Origin: Amoebophrya sp. A120
Taxonomy: Eukaryota; Sar; Dinophyceae; Syndiniales; Amoebophryaceae
Reading direction: 5' to 3'
Length of the DNA stretch: 64,000 nt
Assembly: GCA_905178155.1 (NCBI GenBank)
Contig: CAJINV010000005.1
Location: 5,225,038-5,289,037, forward strand
The notes beneath the pieces were generated by a model. The model did no database searches. It was not told the DNA's origin and saw only the letters and a list, made by a program, of their open reading frames with translations. Each line of letters begins with the position of its first letter. The stretch's first letter is position 1. The position numbers and the translations under genes were made by a program. Below are positions 63,160 through 64,000 of this stretch, piece after piece.

Positions 63160-63894
63160 ATGGCAGATACACCGGCAGCAGATGGGGCCACGGCCTCCAC
63201 GCAGCAGCAGCAACAGGAGAACACCAGCCGGGGGTTGCTGCAAGCGGATTCTAGCGGTGGCGCGCCGCAAACGGAGGGCGTGGATCCACGAGGGTTCCTG
63301 ATGAAGTGCTGTTTTCCCGTCTGCACCATCTGGGCGTGGCAGGGTTGCGATGACTGCTTTCCCATCCTCTGCACCTGCGTCCTCGACTGTTTTTTTCTCG
63401 GGTGCCTGTTCCCGCTGTTTTGCTGGAAGCCCGGCCCGCAGAAGATTTGGAAGGCCGACCCGGAACAAGAGCGCAAGGTCTGTTTATCCTGACGAGTAAA
63501 AACGTCCCCACACCAGAGTCAAGATGGGAAATCTGCTAGACAAATTAGCCAGCTTTGGTCGTTTCGCATGACAACTCTGTCCTCGTAGTGTGATCCTGTT
63601 GAGGTAGTTCAGAAGCATCACAGATCTAGCATATCACGCCGATTATAGCATCACAAATTTGAAAACGCCGCTCGAAAATGCTTCTCATGGTGCTCCGCAT
63701 GAGAAGCTTTTGTGGCATGCAGATTTGCATGACAACTCTGGGCCTGGGGTGGGAACGTTTTTACACAGGATACTGTTTCTGGGCCTGTCACCCGCTGAGT
63801 TGGCCCTGCAAGCTTTTGTGCTGCTTCGTCTCCGTCTACGCCTGGCAGGGCTTTGACGTGTGGTACGACTTGTTTTTTGCTTTGGACCTCGAGT
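63160..63894 (+). CDS. Cysteine-rich protein, 3' end outside window
   Basis: ATG 63160. Exon 1 is 63160-63484, a family C introner follows, exon 2 is 63778-63894, and a family A introner then runs off the window. The N-terminus is Gln/Ser-rich and disordered (QQQQQENTSRG). It is followed by a Cys- and Trp-rich stretch, MKCCFPVCTIWAWQGCDDCF and LCTCVLDCFFLGCLFPLFCW, and after the intron FWACHPLSWPCKLLCCFVSV and YAWQGFDVWYD. A membrane-associated Cys-rich protein is plausible; the pattern is loosely like PLAC8-type proteins but I cannot assign it. Confidence 0.68.
63485..63772 (+). mobile_element. Introner family C (288 nt)
   Basis: TATCCTGACGAGTAAAAACG...ACACAGGATA, flanked by perfect CTGTT repeats. 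Removal of 293 nt gives the downstream frame. Confidence 0.86.
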
Positions 63895-64000
63895 TATGCA
63901 TTGCAAAAGCATCGTACTAGTAGAAGTCGCATTACAAATTCGGCCAGCATGACAAATGGAATTTGTCATGCTGTTTTGCCTTGAAAAAGAGTAATGCATA
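63895..64000 (+). mobile_element. Introner family A, left part
   Basis: TATGCATTGCAAAAGCATCG begins after the flank CGAGT. The element continues past the window end. Confidence 0.75.

Noticed and set aside
1-64000. CRISPR array, because GCATNACAAAT recurs at short spacing
   Set aside because: Repeats lie within TIR elements in both orientations at irregular spacing, with coding exons between elements and no cas genes; the DNA is eukaryotic.
1-64000. Alternative genetic code with reassigned stops
   Set aside because: Reconstructed genes end at single TAA, TAG or TGA codons with no internal stops, so the standard code fits; the 34-kb locus is the only doubtful case.

Overview
The window looks like nuclear DNA of a protist, most probably a syndinian dinoflagellate parasite of the Amoebophrya type. 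The reason is its introns. Almost every intron here is a short transposon-like element (an 'introner'): terminal inverted repeats (TIRs), ends usually TAT...ATA, and a 5-bp direct repeat of the host exon on both sides. Deleting the element plus one copy of the 5-bp repeat restores an open reading frame at about 60 sites that I checked by hand. This matches what has been reported for Amoebophrya invasive intronic elements; the species assignment is inference. I call the families by their TIRs: A (AAAAGTATCGTACTCGTA), B (TGTCTGGGTCTGGAA), C (AAAACGTCCCCACACCAGAG), D (GGAAAAATCCCCCCTCCCCA), E (CTCAACTGTTACA), F (GTGTCAGGATTGAA), G (GAAAAAAAGTGT...GTGTAAC), H (AAAAAAGTTTGTCACAGTCA), I (GTGTTAACGTTAACGG) and J (CAACTCCCCCTCCCCCTC).

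Layout. 1-4358: 3' part of a membrane-protein gene with ten introners. 4870-8350: decayed gene pieces, including a degenerate relative of the 37.8-kb gene. 9811-13800: a frameshifted, 5'-truncated LINE on the minus strand (endonuclease remnant, reverse transcriptase, RNase H). 16411-27152: one gene with 27 introners encoding about 1207 aa. 27248-30746: a gene for a Pro/Lys-repeat membrane protein with about ten introners. 30747-33704: GC-rich non-coding DNA with tandem and dispersed repeats. 34049-36492: two small genes. 37841-41173: a 764-aa gene with five introners. 41.35-42851: a coiled-coil gene with the only convincing GT-AG intron and one introner. 45441-48850: a 396-aa multi-pass membrane protein split by ten introners. 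49659-52474: a secreted or membrane 876-aa protein with one introner. 52841-59248: three tandem, introner-free genes carrying an integrase-type repeat and a nuclease-like C-terminus. 59592-61775: threonine synthase without introns, with a truncated copy of its 5' end at 54840-55151 between the first two paralogs. 63160-end: a cysteine-rich gene running off the window.

All confident genes lie on the plus strand; the LINE is on the minus strand. Only threonine synthase has a metabolic assignment. The main biology is the introner system: at least ten TIR families with unrelated ends share one internal motif (GCATNACAAAT and its complement), occur in both orientations inside genes, and are apparently spliced by a rule set by the insertion footprint rather than by GT-AG. 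Exon coordinates below assume removal of the element and the downstream repeat copy; because the repeat is direct, the exact junction is ambiguous by up to 5 nt without changing the product.
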